Shown here piece by piece: positions 28,320-41,842 of a DNA stretch of 64,000 nt. Position numbers and translations under genes: made by a program. Each line of letters starts with the position of its first letter. Within the stretch, counting starts at the first letter, position 1. The stretch is from Zea mays (taxonomy: Eukaryota; Streptophyta; Magnoliopsida; Poales; Poaceae): assembly GCF_902167145.1 (NCBI RefSeq), contig NW_023366838.1:124001-188000 (forward strand). The letters run 5' to 3'. The notes under the pieces were generated by a model. The model was given only the letters and a program-made list of their open reading frames with translations. It made no database searches and was not told the DNA's origin.

Positions 28320-29445
28320 CCATTGATCATCGACCAGAGGCTCGTACACCTCACCCCACATATGTTTACTTGTCATAGATCACATTCTTGGATTTCTAGT
28401 GGAGACCATTTCTTGGTCAAAAATCTGTAGGTGTTAGCCTTCGGTATTATTGAAAATGGTCCTTCATGGCTATTTTCGACAAAAATGAGGGTTGTGTGGC
28501 CATTGATCATCGACTAGAGGCTCATACACCTCACCCCACATATGTTTCCTTGCCATAGATCACATTCTTGATTTATGGTGGAGACCATTTCTTGGTCAAA
28601 AATACGTAGGTGTTAGCCTTAAGTGTCCTTGAAAATGGTTGTTCATTGCTATTTTCGACAAAAATGGGGGTTGTGTGGCCATTGATCATCGACCAGAGGC
28701 TCGAACAATTCACCCCACATATGTTTTCTTGCCATAGATCACATTCTTGGATTTCTGGAGGAGACCATTTCTTGGTCAAAAATCCGTAGGTGTTAGCCTT
28801 CGGTATTATTGAAAATGGTCGTTCATGGCTATTTTTGACAAAAATGGGGTTGTGTGGCCATTTATCATCGACCAGAGGTTCGTACACCTCACCCCAGATA
28901 TGTTTCCTTGCCATAGATCATATTCTTGGATTTCTGCTGCAGACCATTTCTTGGTAAAAAATCCGTAGGTGTTAGCCTTCGGTATTATTGAAAATGGCCG
29001 TTCATGGCTATTTTCGAAAAAATGGGGGTTGTGTTGCCATTGATCATCGACCATAGGCTCGTACACCTCACCCCACACATGTTTCCTTTCCATAGATCGT
29101 ATTCTTGGATTTGTAGTGGCGACCATTTCTTGGTCAAAAATTCGTAGGTGTTAGGCTTCGGTATTATTGAAAATGGCCGTTCATGGCTATTTTTGACAAA
29201 AATGGGGGTTGTGTTTCCATTGATCATCGACCAGAGGCCCGTACACCTCACCCCACATATGTTTCCTTGCCATAGATCGCATTCTTGGATTTCTAGTGGA
29301 GACCATTTCTTGGTCAAAAATCCGTAGGTGTTAGCCTTCGGTATTATTGAAAATGGTCGTCCATGGCTATTTTCGACAAAAATGGGGGTTGTGTTGCCAT
29401 TGATCATCAACCAGAGGCTCGTACACCTCACCCCACATATGTTTC

Positions 29446-32400
29446 CTTGCCATAGATCACATTCTTGGATTGCTGGTGGAGACCATTTCTTGGTAAAAAA
29501 TCTGTAGGTGTTATCCTTCGGTATTACTGAAAATGGTCATTCATGGCTATTTTCGATAAAAATTGGGGTTGTGTGGCCATTGATCATCGACCAAAGGCTC
29601 ATACACCTCACCCAACATATGTTTCCTTTCCATAGATCACTTTCTTGGATTTCTCGTGGAAACCATTTCTTGGTCAAAAATCCGTACGTATTATGCTTCG
29701 GTATTATTGAAAATGGTCGTTCATGGCTATTTTCGACAAAAATGGGGGTTGTGTGGCCATTGATCATCGACCAAAGGCTCGTACACCTCACCCCGCATAT
29801 GTTTCCTTGCCATATATCACATTCTTGGATTTCTGGTGGAGACGATTTCTTGGTCAAAAATCCGTAGGTGTTAGCCTTCTGAATTATTGAAAATGGTCGT
29901 TCATGGCTTTTTTCGACAAAAATGGGGGTTGTGTGGCCATTGATCATCGACCAGAGGCTCGTACACCCCACCCCACATATGTTTCCTTGCCATAGATCAT
30001 ATTCTTGGATTTCTGGTGCAGACCATTTCTTGGTCAAAAATCCGTAGGTGTTAGCCTTCAGTGTCCTTGAAAATGGTCGTTCATGGCTATTTTCGACAAA
30101 AATGGGGGTTGTGTGGGCATTGTTCATCGACCAGAGGCACGAACACTTCACCCCACATATGTTTTCTTGCCATAGATCACATTCTTGGATTTCAGGTGGA
30201 GACCATTTCCTGGTCAAAAATTCATAGGTGTTAGCCTTCGGTATTATTGAAAATGGTAGTTCATAGCTATTTTCGACAAAAATGGGGTTGTGTGGCCATT
30301 TATCATCGACCAGAGGTTCGTACACCTCACCCCACATATGTTTCCTTGCCATAGATCATATTCTTGGATTTCTGGTGCAGACCATTTCTTGGTCAAAAAT
30401 CCATAGGTGTTAGCCTTCGGTATTATTGAAAATGGTCGTTCATGGCTATTTTCGACAAAAATGGGGGTTGTGTGGCCATTGATCATCGACTAGAAGCTCA
30501 TACACCTCACCCCACATATGTTTCGTTGCCATAGATTATATTCTTGGATTTATGGTGGAGACCATTTCTTGGTCAAAAATCCGTAGGTGTTAGCCTTCAG
30601 TGTCCTTGAAAATGGTCGTTCATGGCTATTTTCGACAAAAATGGGGGTTGTGTGGCCATTGATCATCGACAAGAGCCTCAAACACTTCACCCCACATATG
30701 TTTTCTTGCCATAGATCACATTCTTGGATTTCTGGTGGAGACCATTTCTTGGTCAAAAATCCATTGGTGTTAGCCTTCGGTATTATTGAAAATGGTCGTT
30801 CATGGCTATTTTCGACAAAAATGGGGGTTGTGTTCGCAATTGATCATCGACCAGAGGCTCGTACACCTCACCCCACATATGTGTCCTTGCCATAGATCGT
30901 GTTCTTGGATTTCTAGTGGAGACCATTTCTTGGTCAAAAATCCGTAGGTGTTAGCCTTCGGTATTATTGAAAATGGCCGTTCATGGCTATTTTCGACAAA
31001 AATGGGGGTTGTGTTGCCATTAATCATCGACCAGAGGCTCGTACACCTCACCCCACATATGTTTCCTTGTCATAGATCACATTATTGGATTTCTAGTGGA
31101 GACCATTTCTTGGTCAAAAATCCGTAGGTGTTAGCCTTCGGTATTATTGAAAATGGTCGTTCATGGCTATTTTTGACAAAAATGGGGGTTGTGTGGCCAT
31201 TGATCATCGACCAGAGGCTCGTACACCTCACCCCACATATGTTTCGTTGCCATAGATCACATTCTTGGATTTATGGTGGAGAGCATTTCTTGGTCAAAAA
31301 TCCGTAGGTGTTAGCCTTCGGTATTATTGAAAATGGTCGTTCATGGCTATTTTCAACAAAAATGGGGGTTATGTGGCCATTGATCATCGACCATTGGCTC
31401 GTACACCTCACCCCACATATGTTTCCTTGCTATAGATCACATTCTTGGATTTTTGGTGGAGACCCTTTCTTGGTCAAAAATCCGTAGGTGTTAGCCTTCG
31501 GTATTACTGAAAATGGTTGTCCATGGCTATTTTCAACAAAAATGGGGGTTGTGTTGCCATTGATCATCGACCAGAGGCTCGTACACCTCACCCCACATAT
31601 GTTTCCTTGCCATAGATCACATTCTTGGATTTCTGGTGGAGACCATTTCTTGGTAAAAAAATCTGTAGGTGTTATCCTTCGGTATTACTGAAAATGGTCG
31701 TTCATGGCTATTTTCGAAAAAATGGGGGTTGTGTGGCCATTGATCATCGACCAAAGGCTCGTACACCTCACCCCAAATATGTTTCCTTGCCATAGATCAC
31801 ATTCTTGGATTACTCGTGGAAACCATTTTTTGGTCAAAAATCCGTACGTATTATGCTTCGGTATTATTGAAAATGGTCGTTCATGGCTATTTCGACAAAA
31901 ATGGGGGTTGTGTGACCATTGATCATCGACCAAAGGCTCGTACTCCTCACCCCACATATGTTTCCTTGCCATATATCACATTCTTGGATTTCTGGTGGAG
32001 ACGATTTCTTGGTCAAAAATCTGTAGGTGTTAGCCTTCTGAATTATTGAAAGTGGTCGTTCATGGCTTTTTTCGACGAAAATGGGGTTTGTGTGGCCATT
32101 GATCATCGAACAGAGGCTCGTACACCCCACCCCACATATGTTTCCTTGCCATAGATCATATTTTTGGATTTGTGGTGCAGACCATTTCTTGGTCAAAAAT
32201 CCGTAGGTGTTAGCCTTCAGTGTCCTTGAAAATGGTCGTTCATGGCTATTTTCGACAAAAATGGGGGTTGTGTGGCCATTGATCATCGACCAGAGGCACG
32301 AACACTTCACCCCACATATGTTTTCTTGCCATAGATCACATTCTTGGATTTCTGGTGCAGACCATTTCTTGGACAAAAATTCGTAGGTGTTAGCCTTTGG

Positions 32401-33600
32401 TATTATTGAAAATGGTGGTTCATTGGTATTTTCGACAAAAATGGGGTTGTGTGGCAATTTATCATCGACCAGAGGTTTGTACACCTCACCCCACATATGT
32501 TTCCTTGCCATAGATCACATTCTTGGATTTCTGGTGCAGACCATTTCTTGGTCAAAAATCCATAGGTGTTAGCCTTCAGTATTATTGAAAATGGTCGTTC
32601 ATGGCTATTTTCGACAAAAATGGGGGTTCTGTGGCCATTGATCATCGACCAGAAGCTCTTACACCTCACCCCACATATGTTTCGTTGCCATAGATCATAT
32701 TCTTGGATTTATGGTGGAGACCATTTCTTGGTCAAAAATCCGTAGGTGTTAGCCTTCAGTGTCCTTGAAAATGGCCGTTCATGGCTATTTTCGACAAAAA
32801 TGAGGGTTGTGTGGCCATTGATCATCGACAAGAGGCTCGAACACTTCACCCCACATATGTTTTCTTGCCATAGATCACATTCTTGGTTTTCTGGTGGAGA
32901 CCATTTCTTGGTCAAAAATCCGTAGGTGTTAGCCTTCGGTATTATTGAAAATGGTCGTTCATGGCTATTTTCGACAAAAAATGGGGGTTGTGTTCGCAAT
33001 TGATCATCGACCAGAGGCTCGTACACCTCACCCCACATATGTGTCCTTGCCATAGATCGTGTTCTTGGATTTCTAGTGGAGACCATTTCTTGGTCAAAAA
33101 TCCATAGGTGTTAGCCTTCGGTATTATTGAAAATGGTCGTTCATGGCTATTTTTGACAAAATGGGGGTTGTGTGGCCATTGATTATCGACCAGAGGCTCG
33201 TACACCTCACCCCACATATGTTTCGTTGTCATAGATCACATTCTTGGATTTATGGTGGAGAGCATTTCTTGGTCAAAAATCAGTAGGTGTTAGCCTTCGG
33301 TAATATTGAAAATGGTCGTTCATGGCTATTTTCGACAAAAATGGGGGTTATGTGGCCATTGATCATCGACCATTGGCTCATACACCTCACCCCACATATG
33401 TTTCCTTGTTATAGATCACATTCTTGGATTTTTGGTGGAGACCCTTTCTTGGTCAAAAATCCGTAGGTGTTAGCCTTCGGTATTACTGAAAATGGTTGTC
33501 CATGGCTATTTTCGACAAAAATGGGGGTTGTGTTGCCATTGATCATCGACCCGAGGCTCGTACACCTCACCCCACATATGTTTTCTTGCCATAGATCACA
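29446..33600 (-). repeat. 2.16-kb (12-monomer) duplication in block 3
   Basis: Copies start at about 29,446 and 31,606. Shared rare variants at a 2,160-bp offset include TTATCCTTCGGTATTACTG, GTACGTATTATGCTTCGG, CTTCTGAATTATTGAAA, and TTGTGTTCGCAATTGATC (30,830 and 32,990). The second copy lacks one monomer towards its end (offset falls to ~1,979 by 33,420). The first kilobase of the unit also occurs at 11,880-12,868. Confidence 0.8.
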
Positions 33601-33929
33601 TTCTTGGATTTCTAGTGGAGACCATTTCTTGGTAAAAAATCCGTAGGTGTTAGCCGTCGGTATTATTGAAAATGGTCGTTCATAGCTATTTTTGACAAAA
33701 ATGGGGTTGTGTGGCCATTTATCATCGACCAGAGGTTCGTACACCTCACCCCACATATGTTTCCTTGCCATATATCATATTCTCGGATTTCTGGTGCAGA
33801 CCATTTCTTGGTCAAAAAACCGTAGGTGCTAGCCTTTGGTATTATTGAAAATGGTCGTTCATGGCTATTTTCGACAAAAATGGGGGTTGTGTGGCCATTG
33901 ATCATCGACCAGACGCTCATACACCTCAC

Positions 33930-35730
33930 CCCACATATGTTTCGTTTCCATAGATCATATTCTTGAATTTATGGTGGAGACCATTTCTTGGTCAAAAATC
34001 CGTTGGTGTTAGCCTTCAGTGTCCTTGAAAATGGTCGTTCGTCGCTATTTTTGACAAAAATGGGGGTTGTGTGGCCATTGATCATCGACAAGAGGCTCGA
34101 ACACGTCACCCCACATATGTTTTCTTGCGATAAATCACATTCTTGGATTTCTGGTGGAGGCCATTTCTTGGTCAAAAATCCGTAGGTGTTAGCCTTCGGT
34201 ATTATTGAAAATGGTCGTTCATGGCTATTTTCGACAAAAATGGGGGTTGTGTGGCCATTTATCTTCGACCAGAGGCTCGTACACCTCACCCCACATATGT
34301 TTCATTGCCATAGATCACAATCTTGGATTTCTTGTGGAGACCATTTCTTGGTAAAAAATCCGTACGTGTTAGCCTTCGGTATTATTGAAAATGGTCGTTC
34401 ATGGCTAGTTTCGACAAAAATGGGGGTTGTGTGGCCATTGATCATCGACCAGAGGCTCGTACACCTCACCCCACATATGTTTCCTTGCCATAGATAATAT
34501 TCTTGGATTTCTGGTGGAGACGATTTCCTAGTCAAAAATCCGTAGGTGTTAGCCTTCGTTATTATTGAAAATGGTCGTTCATGGCTATTTTCGACAAAAA
34601 TGGGGGTTGTGTGGCCATTGATCATCGACCAGAGGCTCGTACACCTCACCCCACATATGTTTCCTTGCCATAGATCACATTCTTGGATTTCTAGTGGAGA
34701 CCATTTCTTGGTCAAAAATCTGTAGGTGTTAGCCTTCGGTATTATTGAAAATGGTCGTTCATGGCTATTTTCGACAAAAATGGGGGTTGTGTGGCCATTG
34801 ATCATCGACCAGACGCTCATACACCTCACCCCACATATGTTTAGTTTCCATAGATCATATTCTTGGATTTATGGTGGAGACCATTTCTTGGTCAAAAATC
34901 TGTAGGTGTTAGCCTTCAGTGTCCTTGAAAATGATCGTTCATCGCTATTTTTGACAAAAATGGGGGTTGTGTGGCCATTGATCATCGACAAGAGGCTCGA
35001 ACACGTCACCCCACATATGTTTTCTTGCGATAGATCACATTCTTGGATTTCTGGTGGAGGCCATTTCTTGGTCAAAAATCCGTAGTTGTTAGCCTTCGGT
35101 ATTATTGAAAATGGTCGTTCATGGCTATTTTCGACAAAAATGGGGGTTGTGTGGCCATTTATCTTCGACCAGAGGCTCGTACACCTCACCCCACATATGT
35201 TTCATTGCCATAGATCACAATCTTGGATTTCTCGTGGAGACCATTTCTTGGTCAAAAATCCGTACGTGTTAGCCTTCGGTATTATTGAAAATGGTCGTTC
35301 ATGGCTAGTTTCGACAAAAATGGGGGTTGTGTGGCCATTGATCATCGACCAGAGGCTCGTACACCTCACCCCACATATGTTTCCTTGCCATAGATAATAT
35401 TCTTGGATTTCTGGTGGAGACGATTTCCTGGTCAAAAATCCGTAGGTGTTAGCCTTCGGTATTATTGAAAATGGTCGTTCATGGCTATTTTCGACAAAAA
35501 TGGGGGTTGTGTGGCCATTGATCATCGACCAGAGGCTCGTACACCTCACCCCACATATGTTTCCTTGCCATAGATCACATTCTTGGATTTCTAGCGGAGA
35601 CCATTTCTTGGTCAAAAATCCGTAGGTGTTAGCCTTCGGTATTATTGAAAATGGTCGTTCATGGCTATTTTCGACAAAAATGGGGGTTGTGTGGCCATTG
35701 ATCATCGACCAGAGGCTCGTACACCTCATC
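33930..35730 (-). repeat. 900-bp (5-monomer) tandem duplication in block 3
   Basis: Offset of 900 bp between CAGACGCTCATACACC (33,911 and 34,811), GAGGCTCGAACACGTCACC, TTGCGATA(A/G)ATCAC, and GGCTAGTTTCGACAAAA (34,403 and 35,303). About ten differences between the copies. Confidence 0.82.
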
Positions 35731-38700
35731 CCACATATGTTTCCTTGCCTAAGATCACATTCTTGGATTTTTGGTGGAGACGATTTCTTGGTCAAAAATC
35801 CGTAGGTGTTAGCCTTCATTATTATTGAAAATGGTCGTTCATGGCTATTTTCGATAAAAATGGGGGTTGTGTGGCCATTGATCATCGACCAAAGGATTGT
35901 ACACCTCACCCCACATATGTTTCCTTGCTATAGATCACATTCTTGGATTTCTGGTGGAGACGATTTCTTGGGCAAAAATCCGTACGTGTTAACCTTCGGT
36001 ATTATGGAAATGTTCATTCATGGCTATTTGCGACAAAAAACGGGGGTTGTGTGGCCATTGATCATCGACCAGAGGCTCGTACACCTCACCCCACATATGT
36101 TTCGATGTCGTAGATCAGATTCTTGGAATTATGGTGGAGACCATTTTTGGTCAAAAATTCGTAGGTGTTAGCCTTCAGTGTCATTGAACATGGTCGTTCA
36201 TGGCTATTTTCGACAAAAATGGGGGTTGTGTGGCCATTGATCGTCGACCAGAGGCTCGTACACCTCACCCCACATATGTTTCCTTGCCATAGATCACATT
36301 CTTGGATTTATGGTTGAGACCATTTCTTGGTCAAAAATCCATAGGTGTTAGCCTTCGGTATTATTGAAAAAGGTCGTTCATGGCTATTTTCGACAAAAAT
36401 GGGGGTTGTGTGGCCATTGATCATCGACTAGAGGCTCGTACACCTCACCCTACATATGTTTCCTTCCCATAGATCACATTCTTGGATTTCTGGTGGAGAC
36501 CATTTCTTGGGCAAAAATCCGATCACATTCTTGGATTTATGGTGGAGACCATTTCTTGGTCAAAAATCCGTAGGTGTTAGCCTTCAGTGTCATTGAATAT
36601 GGTCATTCATGGCTATTTTTGACAAAAATGGGGGTTGTGTGGCCATTGATCATCGACTAGAGGCTCGCACACCTCACCCCACATATGTTCTGTTGCCATT
36701 GATCACATTCTTGGATTTATGGAGGAGACCATTTCTTGGTCAAAAATTCGTAGGTGTTAGCCTTCAGTGTCATTGAAAATGGTCGTTCTTGGCTATTTTT
36801 GACAAAAATGGGGGTTGTGTGGCCATTGATCATCAATCAGAGGCTCGTACACCTCACCCCACATATGTTTCCTTGCCAAAGATCACATTCTTGCATTTAT
36901 GGTGGAGACCATTTCTTGGTCAAAAATCCGTAGGTGTTAGCCTTCGGTATTATTGAAAATGGTCGTTCATGGCTATTTTCGAAAAAATGGGTTGTGTTGC
37001 CATTGATCATCGACCAGAGGCTCGTACACCTCACCCCACATATGTTTCCTTTCCATAGATCATATTCTTGGATTTCTAGTGGAGACCATTTCTTGGTCAA
37101 AAATCCGTAGGTGTTAGCCTTCGGTATTATTGAAAATGACCGTTCATGGCTATTTTCGACAAAAATGGGGGTTGTGTTGCCATTGATCATCGACCAGAGG
37201 CTCGTACACCTCACCCACATATGTTTCCTTGCCATAGATTGCACTCTTGTATTTCTAGTGGAGACCATTTCTTGGTCAAAATTCCGTAGGTGTTAGCCTT
37301 CGGTATTATTGAAAATGGTCATTCATGGCTATTTTCGACAAAAATGGGGGTTGTGTGGCCATTGATCATCGACCAGAGGCTCGTACACCTCATCCCACAT
37401 ATGTTTCCTTGCCATAGATAACATTCTTGGATTTTTGGTGGTGACGATTTCTTGGTAAAAAATCCGTAGGTGTTAGCCTTCGGTATTATTGAAAATGGTC
37501 ATTCATGGCTATTTTCAACAAAAATGGGGGTTGTGTGGCCTTTGATCATCGACCAAAGGCTCGTGCACCTCACCCCACATATGTTTCCTTGCCATAGATC
37601 ACATTCTTGGATTTCTGGTGGAGACGATTTCTTGGGCAAAAATCCATACGTGTTAACCTTCGGTATTATTGAAAATGTTCATTCATGGCTATTTTCGACA
37701 AAAAATGGGGGTTGTGTGGCCATTGATCATCGACCAGGGGCTCGTACACCTCACCCCACATATATTTTGTTACCATAGATCAGATTCTTGGAATTATGGT
37801 GGAGACCATTTTTGGTCAAAAATTCGTAGGTGTTAGCCTTCAGTGTCATTGAAAATGGTCGTTCATAGCTATTTTCGACAAAAATGGGGGTTGTGTGGCC
37901 ATTGATCGTCGACTATAGGCTCGTACACCTCACCCCACATATGTTTCCTTGCCATAGACCACATTCTTGTATTTATGGTGGAGACCTTTTCTTGGTCAAA
38001 AATCCGTTGGTGTTAGCCTTCTGTATTATTGAAAATGGTCGTTCATGGCTATTTTCGACAAAAATGGGGGTTGTGTGGCCATTGATCATCAACCAGAGGC
38101 TCGTACACCTCACCCCACATATGTTTCCTTGCCATAGATCACATTCTTGGATTTTGGTGGAGACCATTTCTTGGGCAAAAATCCGATCACATTCTTGGAT
38201 TTATGGTGGAGACCATTTCTTGGTCAAAAATTCGTAGGTGTTAGCCTTCAGTGTCATTGAATATGGTCGTTCATGGCAATTTTTGACAAAAATGGGGGTT
38301 GTGTGGCCATTGATCATCACCTAGAGGCTCGTACACCTCACCCCACATATGTTTCGTTGCCATAGGTCACATTCTTGGATTTATGGCGGAGACCATTTCT
38401 TGGTCAAAAATTCGTAGGTGTTAGCCTTCAGTATTATTGAAAATGACCGTTCATGGCTATTTTCGACAAAAATGGGGGTTGTGTTGCCATTGATCATCGA
38501 CCAGAGGCTCGTACACCTCACCCCACATATGTTTCCTTGCCATAGATCGCATTCTTGGATTTCTAGTGGAGACCATTTCTTTGTCAAAAATCCGTAGGTG
38601 TTAGCCTTCGGTATTATTGAAAATGGTCGTTCATGGCTATTTTCGACAAAAATGGGGGTTGTGTGGCCATTGATCATCGACCAGAGGCTCGTACACCTCA

Positions 38701-41700
38701 CCCCACATATGTTTCCTTGCCATAGATCACATTCTTGGATTTCTAGCGGAGACCATTTCTTGGTCAAAAATCCGTAGGTGTTAGCCTTCGGTATTATTGA
38801 AAATGGTCGTTCATGGCTATTTTCGACAAAAATGGGGGTTGTGTGGCCATTGATCATCGACCAGAGGCTCGTACACCTCATCCCACATATGTTTCCTTGC
38901 CTAAGATCACATTCTTGGATTTTTGGTGGAGACGATTTCTTGGTCAAAAATCCGTAGGTGTTAGCCTTCATTATTATTGAAAATGGTCGTTCATGGCTAT
39001 TTTCGATAAAAATGGGGGTTGTGTGGCCATTGATCATCGACCAAAGGATTGTACACCTCACCCCACATATGTTTCCTTGCTATAGATCACATTCTTGGAT
39101 TTCTGGTGGAGACGATTTCTTGGGCAAAAATCCGTACGTGTTAACCTTCGGTATTATGGAAATGTTCATTCATGGCTATTTGCGACAAAAAACGGGGGTT
39201 GTGTGGCCATTGATCATCGACCAGAGGCTCGTACACCTCACCCCACATATGTTTCGATGTCGTAGATCAGATTCTTGGAATTATGGTGGAGACCATTTTT
39301 GGTCAAAAATTCGTAGGTGTTAGCCTTCAGTGTCATTGAACATGGTCGTTCATGGCTATTTTCGACAAAAATGGGGGTTGTGTGGCCATTGATCGTCGAC
39401 CAGAGGCTCGTACACCTCACCCCACATATGTTTCCTTGCCATAGATCACATTCTTGGATTTATGGTGGAGACCATTTCTTGGTCAAAAATCCATAGGTGT
39501 TAGCCTTCGGTATTATTGAAAAAGGTCGTTCATGGCTATTTTCGACAAAAATGGGGGTTGTGTGGCCATTGATCATCGACCAGAGGCTCGTACACCTCAC
39601 CCTACATATGTTTCCTTCCCATAGATCACATTCTTGGATTTCTGGTGGAGACCATTTCTTGGGCAAAAATCCGATCACATTCTTGGATTTATGGTGGAGA
39701 CCATTTCTTGGTCAAAAATCCGTAGGTGTTAGCCTTCAGTGTCATTGAATATGGTCATTCATGGCTATTTTTGACAAAAATGGGGGTTGTGTGGCCATTG
39801 ATCATCGACCAGAGGCTCGCACACCTCACCCCACATATGTTCTGTTGCCATTGATCACATTCTTGGATTTATGGAGGAGACCATTTCTTGGTCAAAAATT
39901 CGTAGGTGTTAGCCTTCAGTGTCATTGAAAATGGTCGTTCTTGGCTATTTTTGACAAAAATGGGGGTTGTGTGGCCATTGATCATCAATCAGAGGCTCGT
40001 ACACCTCACCCCACATATGTTTCCTTGCCAAAGATCACATTCTTGCATTTATGGTGGAGACCATTTCTTGGTCAAAAATCCGTAGGTGTTAGCCTTCGGT
40101 ATTATTGAAAATGGTCGTTCATGGCTATTTTCGAAAAAATGGGGGTTGTGTTGCCATTGATCATCGACCAGAGGCTCGTACACCTCACCCCACATATGTT
40201 TCCTTTCCATAGATCATATTCTTGGATTTCTAGTGGAGACCATTTCTTGGTCAAAAATCCGTAGGTGTTAGCCTTCGGTATTATTGAAAATGACCGTTCA
40301 TGGCTATTTTCGACAAAAATGGGGGTTGTGTTGCCATTGATCATCGACCAGAGGCTCGTACACCTCACCCACATATGTTTCCTTGCCATAGATTGCACTC
40401 TTGTATTTCTAGTGGAGACCATTTCTTGGTCAAAATTCCGTAGGTGTTAGCCTTCGGTATTATTGAAAATGGTCATTCATGGCTATTTTCGACAAAAATG
40501 GGGGTTGTGTGGCCATTGATCATCGACCAGAGGCTCGTACACCTCATCCCACATATGTTTCCTTGCCATAGATAACATTCTTGGATTTTTGGTGGTGACG
40601 ATTTCTTGGTAAAAAATCCGTAGGTGTTAGCCTTCGGTATTATTGAAAATGGTCATTCATGGCTATTTTCAACAAAAATGGGGGTTGTGTGGCCTTTGAT
40701 CATCGACCAAAGGCTCGTGCACCTCACCCCACATATGTTTCCTTGCCATAGATCACATTCTTGGATTTCTGGTGGAGACGATTTCTTGGGCAAAAATCCA
40801 TACGTGTTAACCTTCGGTATTATTGAAAATGTTCATTCATGGCTATTTTCGACAAAAAATGGGGGTTGTGTGGCCATTGATCATCGACCAGGGGCTCGTA
40901 CACCTCACCCCACATATATTTCGTTACCATAGATCAGATTCTTGGAATTATGGTGGAGACCATTTTTGGTCAAAAATTCGTAGGTGTTAGCCTTCAGTGT
41001 CATTGAAAATGGTCGTTCATAGCTATTTTCGACAAAAATGGGGGTTGTGTGGCCATTGATCGTCGACTATAGGCTCGTACACCTCACCCCACATATGTTT
41101 CCTTGCCATAGACCACATTCTTGTATTTATGGTGGAGACCTTTTCTTGGTCAAAAATCCGTTGGTGTTAGCCTTCTGTATTATTGAAAATGGTCGTTCAT
41201 GGCTATTTTCGACAAAAATGGGGGTTGTGTGGCCATTGATCATCAACCAGAGGCTCGTACACCTCACCCCACATATGTTTCCTTGCCATAGATCACATTC
41301 TTGGATTTTGGTGGAGACCATTTCTTGGGCAAAAATCCGATCACATTCTTGGATTTATGGTGGAGACCATTTCTTGGTCAAAAATTCGTAGGTGTTAGCC
41401 TTCAGTGTCATTGAATATGGTCGTTCATGGCAATTTTTGACAAAAATGGGGGTTGTGTGGCCATTGATCATCACCTAGAGGCTCGTACACCTCACCCCAC
41501 ATATGTTTCGTTGCCATAGGTCACATTCTTGGATTTATGGCGGAGACCATTTCTTGGTCAAAAATTCGTAGGTGTTAGCCTTCAGTATTATTGAAAATGA
41601 CCGTTCATGGCTATTTTCGACAAAAATGGGGGTTGTGTTGCCATTGATCATCGACCAGAGGCTCGTACACCTCACCCCACATATGTTTCCTTGCCATAGA

Positions 41701-41842
41701 TCGCATTCTTGGATTTCTAGTGGAGACCATTTCTTTGTCAAAAATCCGTAGGTGTTAGCCTTCGGTATTATTGAAAATGGTCGTTCATGGCTATTTTCGA
41801 CAAAAATGGGGGTTGTGTGGCCATTGATCATCGACCAGAGGC
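35540..41842 (-). repeat. 3.15-kb tandem duplication in block 3
   Basis: Copies are about 35,540-38,690 and 38,691-41,842, offset 3,152-3,154 bp. I see only about five differences (single bases near 36,313, 36,428, 36,658 and 37,767, and a 2-bp indel near 36,987). Unusual variants such as ATTATGGAAATGTTCATTC, AAAAAACGGGGG, TTTCGATGTCGTAG and the 49-bp stub monomers are repeated exactly. Confidence 0.88.
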
